Shown here: positions 27,839 to 36,420 of the stretch, one piece after another
Layout of the letters: every line of letters starts with the position of its first letter
Numbering within the stretch: the first letter of the stretch is position 1
Origin: Mucilaginibacter segetis
GTDB taxonomy: Bacteria > Bacteroidota > Bacteroidia > Sphingobacteriales > Sphingobacteriaceae
Direction of reading: 5' to 3'
Assembly (NCBI RefSeq): GCF_016522075.1
Contig: NZ_JAEHFW010000001.1
Coordinates: 1,302,001-1,366,000, forward strand
Length of the DNA: 64,000 nt
Made by a program: the position numbers and the translations under genes
The notes under the pieces: model-generated
The model's database searches: none
Told to the model about the DNA's origin: nothing
The model's input: the letters and a program-made list of their open reading frames with translations, nothing else

Positions 27839-28786
27839 CTATACTAATGCCCTGCCCAATTTAAATGCAATAGCAAAACCAGCTAAAGCCGCGCTAACGG
27901 CAAAAGCAGCTTTTATTTTTGCGGCGCCGTTATTTGCGGCAGGTATATACCTTACGCCGTGTTCATCAGCTACCGCAGCATGATGAACGTAACGCCCGTT
28001 TTCCGGAACGGCCAGCTTTTCAAAACGGTTTGCCAGAAAACTTAACGCTGTTTGTAATTCGCGCCCGCGCATAACAGGCCCGTGCCCTGTTGCAGCTATA
28101 CGGGGTTGCAAAGCCGCAAGTTTACGCACTGATTTTGCCGCCGCAATCCAGTCGGTAGTGATATATTTAGGCGGGCCAGATAAATTCTTTTTATAACTGA
28201 TAATATTAAAAAGCGATTCAGACTGGATAGTGGTAAAAGCATCACCGGCAATAAGCGTAGTATTCAGCGAAAAAAACAAGGAGATGTGGCCGGGCGTATG
28301 CCCGGGCGTGTGGATAACTTTCCATTCCGGCAATTCGGGAATGCCATCATAAAGGTCTATTTCGCGTAATTTGTCGCCAATATTTATTGGGCCGGTAGGG
28401 AAAAGAAATGAAGCTAGGCTCATTAATCCGCCACCAACAAGTATATCGGCAGGAGGATAGGCTGACCGGCCATCTAAATAAGGCATCTCCATTTTATGAA
28501 CATACACCGGAACATCCCAATATTTCAATAGTTCGGGTAGTGATCCGGAATGATCGGAATGACCATGTGTAAGCACAATAGCCGAGGGTCTTGCTCCCGG
28601 CCCGAAGATCGATTCGGCCATACTGATTATTTTGCCGGCGTTACCCTTGGGGCCGCTATCAACCAATACCCAGCCTTGCGCAATGCCGCGCCTGTTAGCT
28701 ATCATATATATATTTACAAATTTCAACCTCATTCCCCAAACGCCCTGCGCTACCTGGAAATATTTTATATTTTTCTTATCAGACAT
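27839..28786 (-). CDS. MBL-fold metallohydrolase
   Basis: 315 residues. The metallo-beta-lactamase motif is LTHGHSDHSGSL, with a downstream histidine in HTPGHTPGHISLF and an aspartate in AGDAFTT, then the final histidine in ATGHGPVMRG. The C-terminus has a hydrophobic segment (about 285-310) that could be a tail anchor. Substrate unknown. Confidence 0.92.
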   Translation of the reverse strand: MSDKKNIKYFQVAQGVWGMRLKFVNIYMIANRRGIAQGWVLVDSGPKGNAGKIISMAESIFGPGARPSAIVLTHGHSDHSGSLPELLKYWDVPVYVHKMEMPYLDGRSAYPPADILVGGGLMSLASFLFPTGPINIGDKLREIDLYDGIPELPEWKVIHTPGHTPGHISLFFSLNTTLIAGDAFTTIQSESLFNIISYKKNLSGPPKYITTDWIAAAKSVRKLAALQPRIAATGHGPVMRGRELQTALSFLANRFEKLAVPENGRYVHHAAVADEHGVRYIPAANNGAAKIKAAFAVSAALAGFAIAFKLGRALV

Positions 28787-28945
28787 AATTCATTTTTGGT
28801 TAATAGCTTAACATTTTAGTAACATTAATAGTTTTTAAAACTGGTTGCATTTGTTTGCACAGGTAATTAAAAGTCATGATGGTGTATATTTACAACACCT
28901 CCCAAACACAAACCCTTACCCGTTGTTAAAAAACAAAACAATATT

Positions 28946-29173
28946 ATGGAACAACAATTTGACGCGATACTTACCGGATCTGACAGTAAGGTAAATGGCA
29001 TTGTTACGCCAAGGAATAACGGTACTTATGAGTTTAATTCGCTGGATGGTAGCTTACATTTAATTATAAGCAGGAATAGCGAAGGCGAATGGGAACGTAT
29101 AGGGGGGTCAGAGCCCTACTTTTCGGGATGGATCGATGAACTGGCAGAACAGATACCCAACAATAGCAGATAA
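28946..29173 (+). CDS. Small hypothetical protein
   Basis: 75 residues, acidic, beta-rich pattern (QFDAILTGSDSKVNGIVTP, SLHLIISRNSEGEWERIGG). No known domain. It lies 9 bp before the aldo/keto reductase start on the same strand, so they probably form an operon. Function unknown. Confidence 0.6.
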   Translation: MEQQFDAILTGSDSKVNGIVTPRNNGTYEFNSLDGSLHLIISRNSEGEWERIGGSEPYFSGWIDELAEQIPNNSR

Positions 29174-29182
29174 TAAACAGAT

Positions 29183-30133
29183 ATGGAAAAAAGAACTATA
29201 GGAAGGTCAGACATAAGCACGTTACCCTTTGTATTAGGTGGTAACGTTTTTGGCTGGACCGCTGATGAAAAAACCTCATTTAACTTATTGGATGCTTTTG
29301 TAGATAAAGGATTTGATATGATTGATACGGCTGATGTTTATTCTTACTGGGCTCCCGGTCATAGTGGCGGCGAATCGGAAACAGTTATCGGTAACTGGTT
29401 AAAAACATCAGGTAAGCGAGATAAAATAATTCTGGCCACAAAAGTAGGCAAGCCAATGGGCGAGGGTAAAAAGGGATTGTCAAAAACGTATATCACTAAA
29501 GCGGTTGAGGCCTCCCTGAAACGACTGCAAACCGATTATATAGATCTGTATCAATCGCATGAGGATGATAAGGACACGCCTTTGGAAGAAACTATGGAGA
29601 CTTTTACCTCACTGATAAAAGAGGGTAAAGTACGGGTAATAGGCGCCTCCAACTTTTCTCCGGAAAGATTAACCGCAGCTTTAAACGTTAGCAAGGAGAA
29701 TGATTTTGCCCGTTACGAATGCCTGCAACCCGAATATAATTTGTACGACCGCCAGGATTATGAGCAAAAGTACGTAGCTTTATGCCGCGAGAATGATTTA
29801 GGTGTGATAACGTACTTCTCTTTAGCCAGCGGCTTTTTAACCGGTAAATACCGGTCTGAAGATGACCTTAACAAGAGTCAGCGGGGCGGTGGCATAAAAA
29901 AATATCTCGACGACAGGGGGCGTAAAATATTAGCAGCACTTGATAAGGTGTCTGGTGAGTATAATGCTACGCCTGCGCAGGTTGCATTGGCCTGGGTTAT
30001 GGCCCGGCCCGGAATTACCGCTCCTATTGCAAGTGCCACCAGTATACAGCAACTAAACGATATTACTAAGGCTGCCGGGCTGAATTTAAACAGCCACGCT
30101 ATTGATATGCTAACAGATGCCAGTAGTTATTAG
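29183..30133 (+). CDS. Aldo/keto reductase
   Basis: 316 residues, NADPH-dependent reductase barrel. Catalytic Asp and Tyr are in DTADVYSYW (about residues 49-57), Lys in ATKVGKP, His in LYQSHEDDKDT; the NADP-binding end is PIASATS. The wording resembles the YajO/IolS-like group. It is followed by a clear terminator. Substrate unknown. Confidence 0.93.
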   Translation: MEKRTIGRSDISTLPFVLGGNVFGWTADEKTSFNLLDAFVDKGFDMIDTADVYSYWAPGHSGGESETVIGNWLKTSGKRDKIILATKVGKPMGEGKKGLSKTYITKAVEASLKRLQTDYIDLYQSHEDDKDTPLEETMETFTSLIKEGKVRVIGASNFSPERLTAALNVSKENDFARYECLQPEYNLYDRQDYEQKYVALCRENDLGVITYFSLASGFLTGKYRSEDDLNKSQRGGGIKKYLDDRGRKILAALDKVSGEYNATPAQVALAWVMARPGITAPIASATSIQQLNDITKAAGLNLNSHAIDMLTDASSY

Positions 30134-30151
30134 CTTAGTAAAATAGGCAAT

Positions 30152-30181
30152 AAAAAAACCACCCCTTGAGGTGGTTTTTTT
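30152..30181. terminator. Terminator after the aldo/keto reductase gene
   Basis: AAAAACCACC pairs with GGTGGTTTTT across a short CCTTGA loop, with A and T runs on either side. It can serve both the + gene ending at 30133 and the - gene ending at 30205. Confidence 0.9.
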
Positions 30182-30204
30182 ATATAATAGAGTGGAAATT
30201 GCAA

Positions 30205-30957
30205 TTAAAAGCGAGCGGGACGGATAACACCGGTTTGCCTTGCACTGTGGCTGTTGTTTTGAGCTACCTGGCCGCCGCCGTAACCATGGCCATGGTTAGA
30301 TGGTTGGCTGTTTGCATTGCCATGTCCATCACCTCTGTTAGTTTGTGATGGTTGGCCGTTGCCATAGCCGCCAGTATTATGGTTGTTCCTGTTATCATCA
30401 GGTCTGTTATAACCACCGTTACTGTGCGATGGCTGGCCGCCATAATTACTTCTGTCTCTTACGCCGTGGCTTTGCTCATTGTTACCATAGCGGTTGCGGT
30501 TTTCGTTACCCCAGCCATTGTTGTTATAATTATGGTTGTTATGGTTGGCATAGTTATTATCTCGTCCCCAGTCGTAACGGGCGTTGCCACCATATCGTGA
30601 ACGGTAAACCTCCGCGTGCAGGTAAGGGCGACGTGCGTGTACCTCATATCTGCGTGCGGTTCTCCAATCAAAATCGCGATAAGCCCCCGGCAGGTAAGCG
30701 GCTGATATCCACCGGCCACCATCAAAATAAAAATAAGCGCGACGCGGTATGCTGTAATAAGCATCTACTTCCGGCAGATAATAATAATCATCGCTGTCGT
30801 CAAATTCATCATTGTAAACTGGTACCGAAGTTTGTACCGGTACATAAACACGATGAGTAGGTATGTTTAAACCGATATGTATGGATATCTGTGCATTTGC
30901 AGTGTTATAAACCATGCCACCCATTAATATTGCTGATAATAAAGCTATCTTTTTCAT
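30205..30957 (-). CDS. Secreted Asn/Gly/His-rich low-complexity protein
   Basis: 250 residues with signal peptide (MKKIALLSAILMGGMVYNTANAQ). Residues about 25-130 are ordered and tyrosine-rich (VDAYYSIPRRAYFYFDGGRWI). The second half is a low-complexity tail of Asn, Gly, His, Gln and Ser. Similar tyrosine-rich/asparagine-rich exported proteins are common in this family. Function unknown; surface or matrix location is a guess. Long frames opposite it are artefacts of composition. Confidence 0.75.
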   Translation of the reverse strand: MKKIALLSAILMGGMVYNTANAQISIHIGLNIPTHRVYVPVQTSVPVYNDEFDDSDDYYYLPEVDAYYSIPRRAYFYFDGGRWISAAYLPGAYRDFDWRTARRYEVHARRPYLHAEVYRSRYGGNARYDWGRDNNYANHNNHNYNNNGWGNENRNRYGNNEQSHGVRDRSNYGGQPSHSNGGYNRPDDNRNNHNTGGYGNGQPSQTNRGDGHGNANSQPSNHGHGYGGGQVAQNNSHSARQTGVIRPARF

Positions 30958-31266
30958 TTGGTTAAAATTTATACAGTTAGGACAATAGCTGCGATAAATG
31001 GTTTAATCGGGCTAAAACAATAATACTTCAGGTGTGCGCCGGTGCGGAATAATATTATTGTTAAATTAACTCATGCAGAATATTATTGCAAGTTGATAGC
31101 GTTCAGCCGTATATATAAATGCCCGCCTTATGTAACAATTAAAACATGGTAAAACAGATTTCCCGCTTTACTGTATTATCAGTAATTTGGTTCCCGATTG
31201 ATATCGTTTTTAACCATTTGAACCAACTCATAATCAGTTTATAATCGCTTAAAAAACACTAATAAG
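30958..31266. other. Divergent intergenic region
   Basis: About 309 bp between the low-complexity protein and the dehydrogenase. AT-rich with short AATATTATT-like palindromes. It must contain both promoters, but I cannot place them with confidence. No gene or RNA seen. Confidence 0.3.
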
Positions 31267-32571
31267 ATGAAAAACAGATCAACCCCTCTATTTTCTGCTT
31301 TTATTGCAGCGGCAACGCTATTAACGTTCAGTTCCTGCAATCATGACAAGCCGGCAACTACACAAGAACCCGGTGTTACAAATGATACCGCTAAGGTTAC
31401 CGCTGCGGGCTTAACTATCCCCGCAGGGTTTAACGCTACCATTATAGCCGATAATTTAGGAGGCACCCGGCATATTGCTGTAACTCCCGAAGGAAACATC
31501 TATGTTAAACTAAGTAATTTAAAAGATGGCAAAGGCATACTGTATCTGCAACAGGGCGACAGTACAGCCACTGTTAAAAGTTCATTTGGATCTTATGGCG
31601 GTACAGGTATGGCCGTTAAGAACGGTTATTTATATGCATCCTCAGATGAGGAGGTTTTTCGTTATAAACTGAACGGACAAAACGAGGTGATAAACCCCAA
31701 CGCGCCCGAAAAAATTGTTACCGGCTTACTAAGCCGTAACGAGCACGAAGCAAAAGCTATCACCCTTGATAATGCAGGTAACCTGTATGTAAATATAGGT
31801 GCCTACTCTAACTCCTGCCAGGTAAAGGATAGGCAGAAAGGATCAATGGGGCAGCCCGGGTGTCCTATTTTAGATTCTGCCGGTGGTATATGGCAGTTTA
31901 AGGCCGATAAACTGAACCAAACCTACGGCGATGGTGTGCGTTATGCGACAGGTTTAAGAAACGTGGTTGGCCTGGACTGGAACACCCAGGATAATCAACT
32001 ATTTGTTATGCAGCATGGCCGCGATCAGTTGCATTATCTGTTCCCTGATATGTACACCGAACAGGAATCTGCTGTTTTACCTGCGGAATGTATGTATGCG
32101 CTTAACAAAGGCGACAACGCGGGTTGGCCATATATCTATTACGATCAGCAAAAGCATAAAAAAATGATGATGCCGGAATATGGCGGCGACGGTAAAAAAG
32201 AGGGAGACAGCAAATACCTTGATCCGGTTGCGGCGTATCCCGGTCACCTTGCACCTAACGGCTTGCTGTTTTATACCGGCAGTCAATTTCCTGAAAGATA
32301 CAAGAACGGCGCGTTCATTGCTTTCCACGGTTCATGGAACAGGGCACCCGAGCCACAGGCGGGTTACTTTGTAGTATTCCAGCCGTTTAAAAATGGCAAA
32401 CCCGATGGCGACTGGGAAGTATTTGCAGATGGATTTTCAGGTTCGGCTGCTAACACCGCCAAAGGCAGCGCCGACCACCGCCCATGCGGACTGGCGCAAG
32501 GCCCGGATGGATCCATATACGTTACAGATGATGTAAAGGGAACTATTTATAAGATAAGCTATAAGAAGTAG
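31267..32571 (+). CDS. PQQ-dependent sugar dehydrogenase-like (sorbosone dehydrogenase family) lipoprotein
   Basis: 434 residues. The lipoprotein signal ends at the cysteine in LTFSSCNHD. A six-bladed propeller follows, with family phrases GLRNVVGLDWN, MQHGRDQLHYLFPDMY, PAECMYALNKGDNAGWPYIYYD, APNGLLFYTGSQFPERY, AFHGSWNRAPEPQAGY and CGLAQGPDGSIYVTDD. Probably a periplasmic oxidoreductase using PQQ. Directly downstream begins a stretch of toxin debris. Confidence 0.9.
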   Translation: MKNRSTPLFSAFIAAATLLTFSSCNHDKPATTQEPGVTNDTAKVTAAGLTIPAGFNATIIADNLGGTRHIAVTPEGNIYVKLSNLKDGKGILYLQQGDSTATVKSSFGSYGGTGMAVKNGYLYASSDEEVFRYKLNGQNEVINPNAPEKIVTGLLSRNEHEAKAITLDNAGNLYVNIGAYSNSCQVKDRQKGSMGQPGCPILDSAGGIWQFKADKLNQTYGDGVRYATGLRNVVGLDWNTQDNQLFVMQHGRDQLHYLFPDMYTEQESAVLPAECMYALNKGDNAGWPYIYYDQQKHKKMMMPEYGGDGKKEGDSKYLDPVAAYPGHLAPNGLLFYTGSQFPERYKNGAFIAFHGSWNRAPEPQAGYFVVFQPFKNGKPDGDWEVFADGFSGSAANTAKGSADHRPCGLAQGPDGSIYVTDDVKGTIYKISYKK

Positions 32572-32578
32572 GCCACTC

Positions 32579-33230
32579 AGGGGGAATAACTTTGGTCACG
32601 TCGAAATAAATATAATGCTGGCAACCTTTGGTGTCAATGGCATTATTGTATCTGGTCTTCACGTTACTCAAGTTTATCAGGGGAGCGGTGGAATGTCTGG
32701 GAAATTTTGACTTTGTTGATGCTGACTAAATTCACCATATGTAAAGCAAATGGGCACGTTAAAAATGAAATTAATATCTTTAGGAAGAATGCCAATCAGG
32801 GGGGGAAGTAGCTGGTTGTCGAAAGCTTGGGATTGGATGGGTGAGCATTTTTATACAGAGGTATCTGGACGATTAACGCAAGGTGGATAGGTGTAATGTC
32901 TGGACGATTTGCTGGATCAGAAATTGATTTAGGAAAGCACAACCTCGCCACATTGACAACAGGTACTGATAAAGGCGGAATTAATGCATATAAAGACGAC
33001 GGTACTGAAATTTACGGTGGGCAATTAGTCGTCCCGGTGTTTGACGTCCCTGTAGGTATTGGAGCCACACATGATGTCAAAAGCGGTCAAATAGCGGGAT
33101 TTTAGGAATTGGTGTTTTTGGTTATGAAAGGAATGGAAACTCAAATTTTATAGGTCTTGATATGACCAGTGGTGTGAACTTTTATTTTTTAGGAATTGAA
33201 GCCACCGCAAAAATTGGTTTTAAATGGTAA
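32579..33230 (+). pseudogene. Decayed C-terminus of a polymorphic (Rhs-type) toxin
   Basis: Pieces of one protein lie in several frames. A fragment reading NNFGHVEINIMLATFGVN stops at 32710. Another ends in NANQGG at 32788-32805, then continues as SSWLSKAWDWMGEHFYTEV if one G of the seven-G run (32799-32805) is removed. A further shift near 32885 leads to GVMSGRFAGSEIDLG. A last shift near 33094-33100 leads to ILGIGVFGYERNG, ending at 33230 with TAKIGFKW. The glycine-rich end suggests a toxin tip. The upstream core is missing, so it is a displaced, inactive tip. Toxin identity is not established. Confidence 0.6.
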
Positions 33231-33685
33231 ACATGAATAATATGAAAGAATTATCGTCTGACTTTCTATATTATAAATCTTTGATAGGTTTAATCGTAGG
33301 GCCAGTCCTTATAGCTGCATTTATTGGGTTTTTTTGGAAAAATAATTTTTCCGATGACGTTGTAAATATATCCTATGCCATACTGATTATTTTCACGGTA
33401 ATTCAGTGGATTCGATTATCGCATTGCAGGAAAGTTTATTTAGATGGAAACAGCCTTATGTTAAAAGGTTATTTTTGGGAGAGCTCTCAATCTATCTCGG
33501 TTTCTGAAATTGAAAGTGTAAAATTTGTTTATAATTTTTCAGTAAAAAAAGAAAGAAAGTTAATCAAATTAACTTTGCCATTTAAAGATAAATCATCTTA
33601 TATATATTTTTTTAGAAATTCTGATAAAACAACCTTAAATAAACTATTAGGTCAAATCGACAGACTTAAAGATAATCTAGAATAG
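33224..33685 (+). CDS. Membrane protein, probable immunity protein of the decayed toxin
   Basis: 153 residues (start at 33224, or the third in-frame Met nearer the membrane segment). Two hydrophobic helices (about 18-38 and 45-62) precede a soluble PH-like part (KVYLDGNSLMLKGYFWESSQ). Its ATG overlaps the toxin fragment stop as ATGGTAA, the coupling usual for toxin/immunity pairs. The frame is intact although the toxin is not. The immunity role is inferred from position. Confidence 0.6.
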   Translation: MVNMNNMKELSSDFLYYKSLIGLIVGPVLIAAFIGFFWKNNFSDDVVNISYAILIIFTVIQWIRLSHCRKVYLDGNSLMLKGYFWESSQSISVSEIESVKFVYNFSVKKERKLIKLTLPFKDKSSYIYFFRNSDKTTLNKLLGQIDRLKDNLE

Positions 33686-33710
33686 TCAGCGAATTGCCTA
33701 TTATAGATGA

Positions 33711-34237
33711 GTTAATTATATTGCCAATCAGGGAGGGTTTCCGTCTTTTGCAACATTGTTAAGTAACTATCCGTTACCATATGATACCCGTCCAGATAGG
33801 ACAAGGATAGATCCTAGTAGACCGTTAAATGACATTACAGGCGATACTTTTGTTATTTTAATCAATGTGCTATAAGAGTAAGTATAGCGTTGGGAAAGTC
33901 AGGTGTTAATTTAAAAGGTGCAAAGCATATCACTAATCCTGGTCATAGTGCCTATAGCAATGGTAATATTGTAGGTACCACTAATTTAGCTTGGTTCTTG
34001 CGTAACAACTACTTAGGTAAGCCCGAAATTTATAATGGTACTAAAGATGATGTTCTTCAAAATGTACTAGGTCGCCAAGGTATTATTTATTTTCAAGGAA
34101 TAGTAGAAGGAGGAGTAAGAAGTAATGCTAATGGGCATATGGAATTATGGGATAGAACTCATTACATGAGTAATTTTTCGCATGAGCAAATGTTCGGTAG
34201 AACAACAATTTGGTTTTGGCCTTTAAAACAAAAATGA
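33711..34237 (+). pseudogene. Tae4-like peptidoglycan amidase toxin, frameshifted
   Basis: The N-terminal piece (33711-33875) reads through ANQGGFPSFATLLSNYP to a stop. Shifting frame in the T-rich run at 33848-33860 continues as NQCAIRVSIALGKSGVNLKG and stays open to 34237. The cysteine in NQCAIR and the histidine/aspartate in GHMELWD match the NlpC/P60-type active site of T6SS amidase Tae4; the end IWFWPL is also typical. It would cleave peptide bonds in peptidoglycan. A remaining 115-codon frame starts at a TTG (33890) and lacks the cysteine, so it should be inactive. Confidence 0.75.
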
Positions 34238-34238
34238 T

Positions 34239-34388
34239 ATGAATCGCAATTTTTTAATGATTATTTTTCTTTGCTTGCTGTCTGGGAATGCCCTTTCTCA
34301 AATAACCGCAGGCTTTGTTAATTCAATGCAGGATAAAGGTTCCTCAACACCGCTTTATCCTCCTCAAGGAATATCGCAAGAACAATGA
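34239..34388 (+). CDS. Short exported peptide, possibly a truncated gene
   Basis: 49 codons: a clear signal peptide (MNRNFLMIIFLCLLSGNALSQ) and only about 28 mature residues ending PPQGISQEQ. Starts just after the amidase stop. Either a small secreted protein or the first part of a broken gene. Function unknown. Confidence 0.4.
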   Translation: MNRNFLMIIFLCLLSGNALSQITAGFVNSMQDKGSSTPLYPPQGISQEQ

Positions 34389-34412
34389 TTCACATTAACT
34401 ACAATACGACAA

Positions 34413-34910
34413 ATGAAATTACACGTAATATATTTTATTCCACTTTTCTTATTGATGGGTTGTGCGATTAATAAAGATATCATTAAAAAAAGGGATTATG
34501 TATTTAAGAATGATGCTCAAAGAAAGTTAATATTGACTTTTCAAAATGACTCAGATTGCACTTTAAAAGACGTTTATACTGCTAATAATACACACAAAGA
34601 ACTGGTGATACATTGTAAATATAAAACCCTTTCAAACCAGTCTGTTGTTTTATTAAATAATGATAGGGCTTATGTTGACACCTCAGGTGCTGGTTATTTC
34701 TATTTCCCTCCACTGAATAGAAATGATACTACATTGGCGGTTAAATCGAAGCAGACGTTTATTATTGGACCTAATTACCCATCCGATTACGGAAAACATG
34801 CTAAAGTTCCATTTGTGGATAGAGACACGCTAATAAACAATCGTGGCAAATTGCATTGGATTAAAAAGAACAAGAATAATAAGGTCGTTGGCTATTATGT
34901 ATTTAAATAA
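34413..34910 (+). CDS. Lipoprotein, probable periplasmic immunity protein to the Tae4-like toxin
   Basis: 165 residues. The lipoprotein signal ends at the cysteine in FLLMGCAIN. The mature part is beta-rich with no known domain. Immunity proteins against Tae4 act in the periplasm, where the target peptidoglycan lies, so an exported lipoprotein right after the amidase fits. The frame is intact. AT-rich codon use compared with flanking core genes. Role inferred from position and location signal. Confidence 0.6.
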   Translation: MKLHVIYFIPLFLLMGCAINKDIIKKRDYVFKNDAQRKLILTFQNDSDCTLKDVYTANNTHKELVIHCKYKTLSNQSVVLLNNDRAYVDTSGAGYFYFPPLNRNDTTLAVKSKQTFIIGPNYPSDYGKHAKVPFVDRDTLINNRGKLHWIKKNKNNKVVGYYVFK

Positions 34911-34917
34911 ATCGCTA

Positions 34918-35007
34918 ATGAAAACCCTAACCTTACTTGTATTGCTTACTACGACTTTTACATCAGGAGCGCAAACGGCGAAACAAGACCCCAACCACGC
35001 CTTATAA
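34918..35007 (+). pseudogene. Truncated exported-protein remnant
   Basis: 29 codons: signal peptide MKTLTLLVLLTTTFTSGAQ plus about ten residues before the stop. Most likely the start of a gene whose remainder was lost, at the right edge of the toxin debris. Followed by a terminator. Confidence 0.35.
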
Positions 35008-35050
35008 ATGAAAATACATCAAAAAATAACAACCCTAAAGTACTCTCCTC

Positions 35051-35077
35051 AGCCTGGCCACACAGCCGGGCTTTTTT
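35051..35077 (+). terminator. Terminator closing the toxin/immunity region
   Basis: AGCCTGGC pairs with GCCGGGCT (one wobble) across CACACA, followed by six T. Confidence 0.85.
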
Positions 35078-35347
35078 GTGCTAAGTGGTTGCCGGGGATA
35101 GCTGTATATACGACTACCTGTATATCTGTTAAGGTGTTTGTTTATTATGCTGCAAGTTGTTTTTTTTGGGTACCTTGCTGGTAAATGTTTATAATTTCGT
35201 CTTAGCATATGATAAGCATATTGCTTGCATAGAGAATCATTATATTAGCAAAAGTTATTTTTTTAAATAATTAAGCTACAAGCTGAATACATTACAGGAA
35301 ATAGGCGAACCTACTTGCGCGTACCTAACCCGCAAGTAAGTCTTTTT
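35078..35347. other. AT-rich intergenic region with a second hairpin
   Basis: Between the terminator at 35051 and the transglutaminase-like gene. An inverted repeat ACTTGCG (35313-35319) and CGCAAGT (35331-35337) followed by a T run could be a further terminator on the + strand. Otherwise I see nothing. Confidence 0.4.
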
Positions 35348-36349
35348 TTACCCTTTAGTTTGTTTAAGCCGTCGTTCAATAACTATTATTCCTTTTTCGC
35401 AAACAGGGGCAAGCGCTTTTATGTCATTATCTGTCGACTCTTTAATATAGCGCATTGCATTTGCAAAGTAAGTTTTAGCTTTCAACAATTCACCTTTGGT
35501 ATTATTGGTTTTATTGAGCATTTCTACTGCGGAGTTATAATAAGTTATTATAAGTTGGTTAGGATTGTCTTTATTGAAGTTATAAACTCGCAACGCCGAA
35601 CGAATTTCTCTATCGTTAGGTTTTAGTTTGTTCATTAAAGCAATAGAATCGGCGTAGTCAATAAAACCGCCGCGTTTGGTACTGTCTACATCATATTTAT
35701 CAGCCACAAAACCATCTATGGTTAACGGATGTGTGGTAAATTGCCAGATGGGGTCGGCGGGTAAATGACTGTTTAAAAAGGTGGCAGGGTCTGCTAAAAA
35801 ATATGCTTTTTGCAGTTTTTTAATAAATGTGTAATTGTCGCCTTTTATAGATAGGTTTCCGCAGGCCCAAAGCAGATCTATCATCTGCCATTTATTATCC
35901 AGGTACACTGCATGCCATATATGGTTGTTTTGTGTGAATTTACCTCCTGGCTCAAAACCGTAATATTTTACATAGCCTTCTATATCATATCCCGGAATTT
36001 TCAGGTAATTGCATGCCGCACCTAATAATTCGTTATAATCATAACAAAGTGCATTCCCAGACGCTAATGTTTCGGTAGTACTTAAAGGTTGTAAAGGGCC
36101 TGTTTTTAAAAACCTTTCCGTATCAAAATTGATGTGTTCAAATACCCAAAAGTAAACTAAGTTGAGTTTTTCTTTTACCGTGTTTCCCGGCTTGGTTATT
36201 TGAGGTAATAATTCCTCAAAATTCGAAGAACTTATGTTTATGGCCTTAACATAATTGAGTAGTTCGGTTTCGTTATTTGTTGTTTGTGAATGGGAGTATT
36301 TAAATAAACAAATGAAAAGAAAGGATAAAATGAAAGCTTTATTTGTCAT
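35348..36349 (-). CDS. Secreted transglutaminase-like (kyphoscoliosis-peptidase-type) protein
   Basis: 333 residues with signal peptide ending YSHSQ. The transglutaminase-like domain shows Cys in GNALCYDYNELLG, His in NNHIWHAVYLDN and Asp in WQMIDLLWACG in the right order and spacing. A helical C-terminal extension (about 230-333) follows. Probably periplasmic. It is distinct from the transglutaminase-like protein at 20141. Substrate unknown. Confidence 0.8.
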   Translation of the reverse strand: MTNKAFILSFLFICLFKYSHSQTTNNETELLNYVKAINISSSNFEELLPQITKPGNTVKEKLNLVYFWVFEHINFDTERFLKTGPLQPLSTTETLASGNALCYDYNELLGAACNYLKIPGYDIEGYVKYYGFEPGGKFTQNNHIWHAVYLDNKWQMIDLLWACGNLSIKGDNYTFIKKLQKAYFLADPATFLNSHLPADPIWQFTTHPLTIDGFVADKYDVDSTKRGGFIDYADSIALMNKLKPNDREIRSALRVYNFNKDNPNQLIITYYNSAVEMLNKTNNTKGELLKAKTYFANAMRYIKESTDNDIKALAPVCEKGIIVIERRLKQTKG

Positions 36350-36420
36350 TACTTATGATTGCAGGTTTAGCAAACAAATATAATAAAATACCAGTTGTAA
36401 GCCCAACCGTAATGTTGGTG

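Noticed and set aside
30345..30860. Long cysteine/histidine-rich frame opposite the secreted low-complexity protein
   Set aside because: It is the antisense of Asn/Gly/His repeats in the gene at 30205-30957, which has a signal peptide; long open antisense frames are a by-product of that composition.
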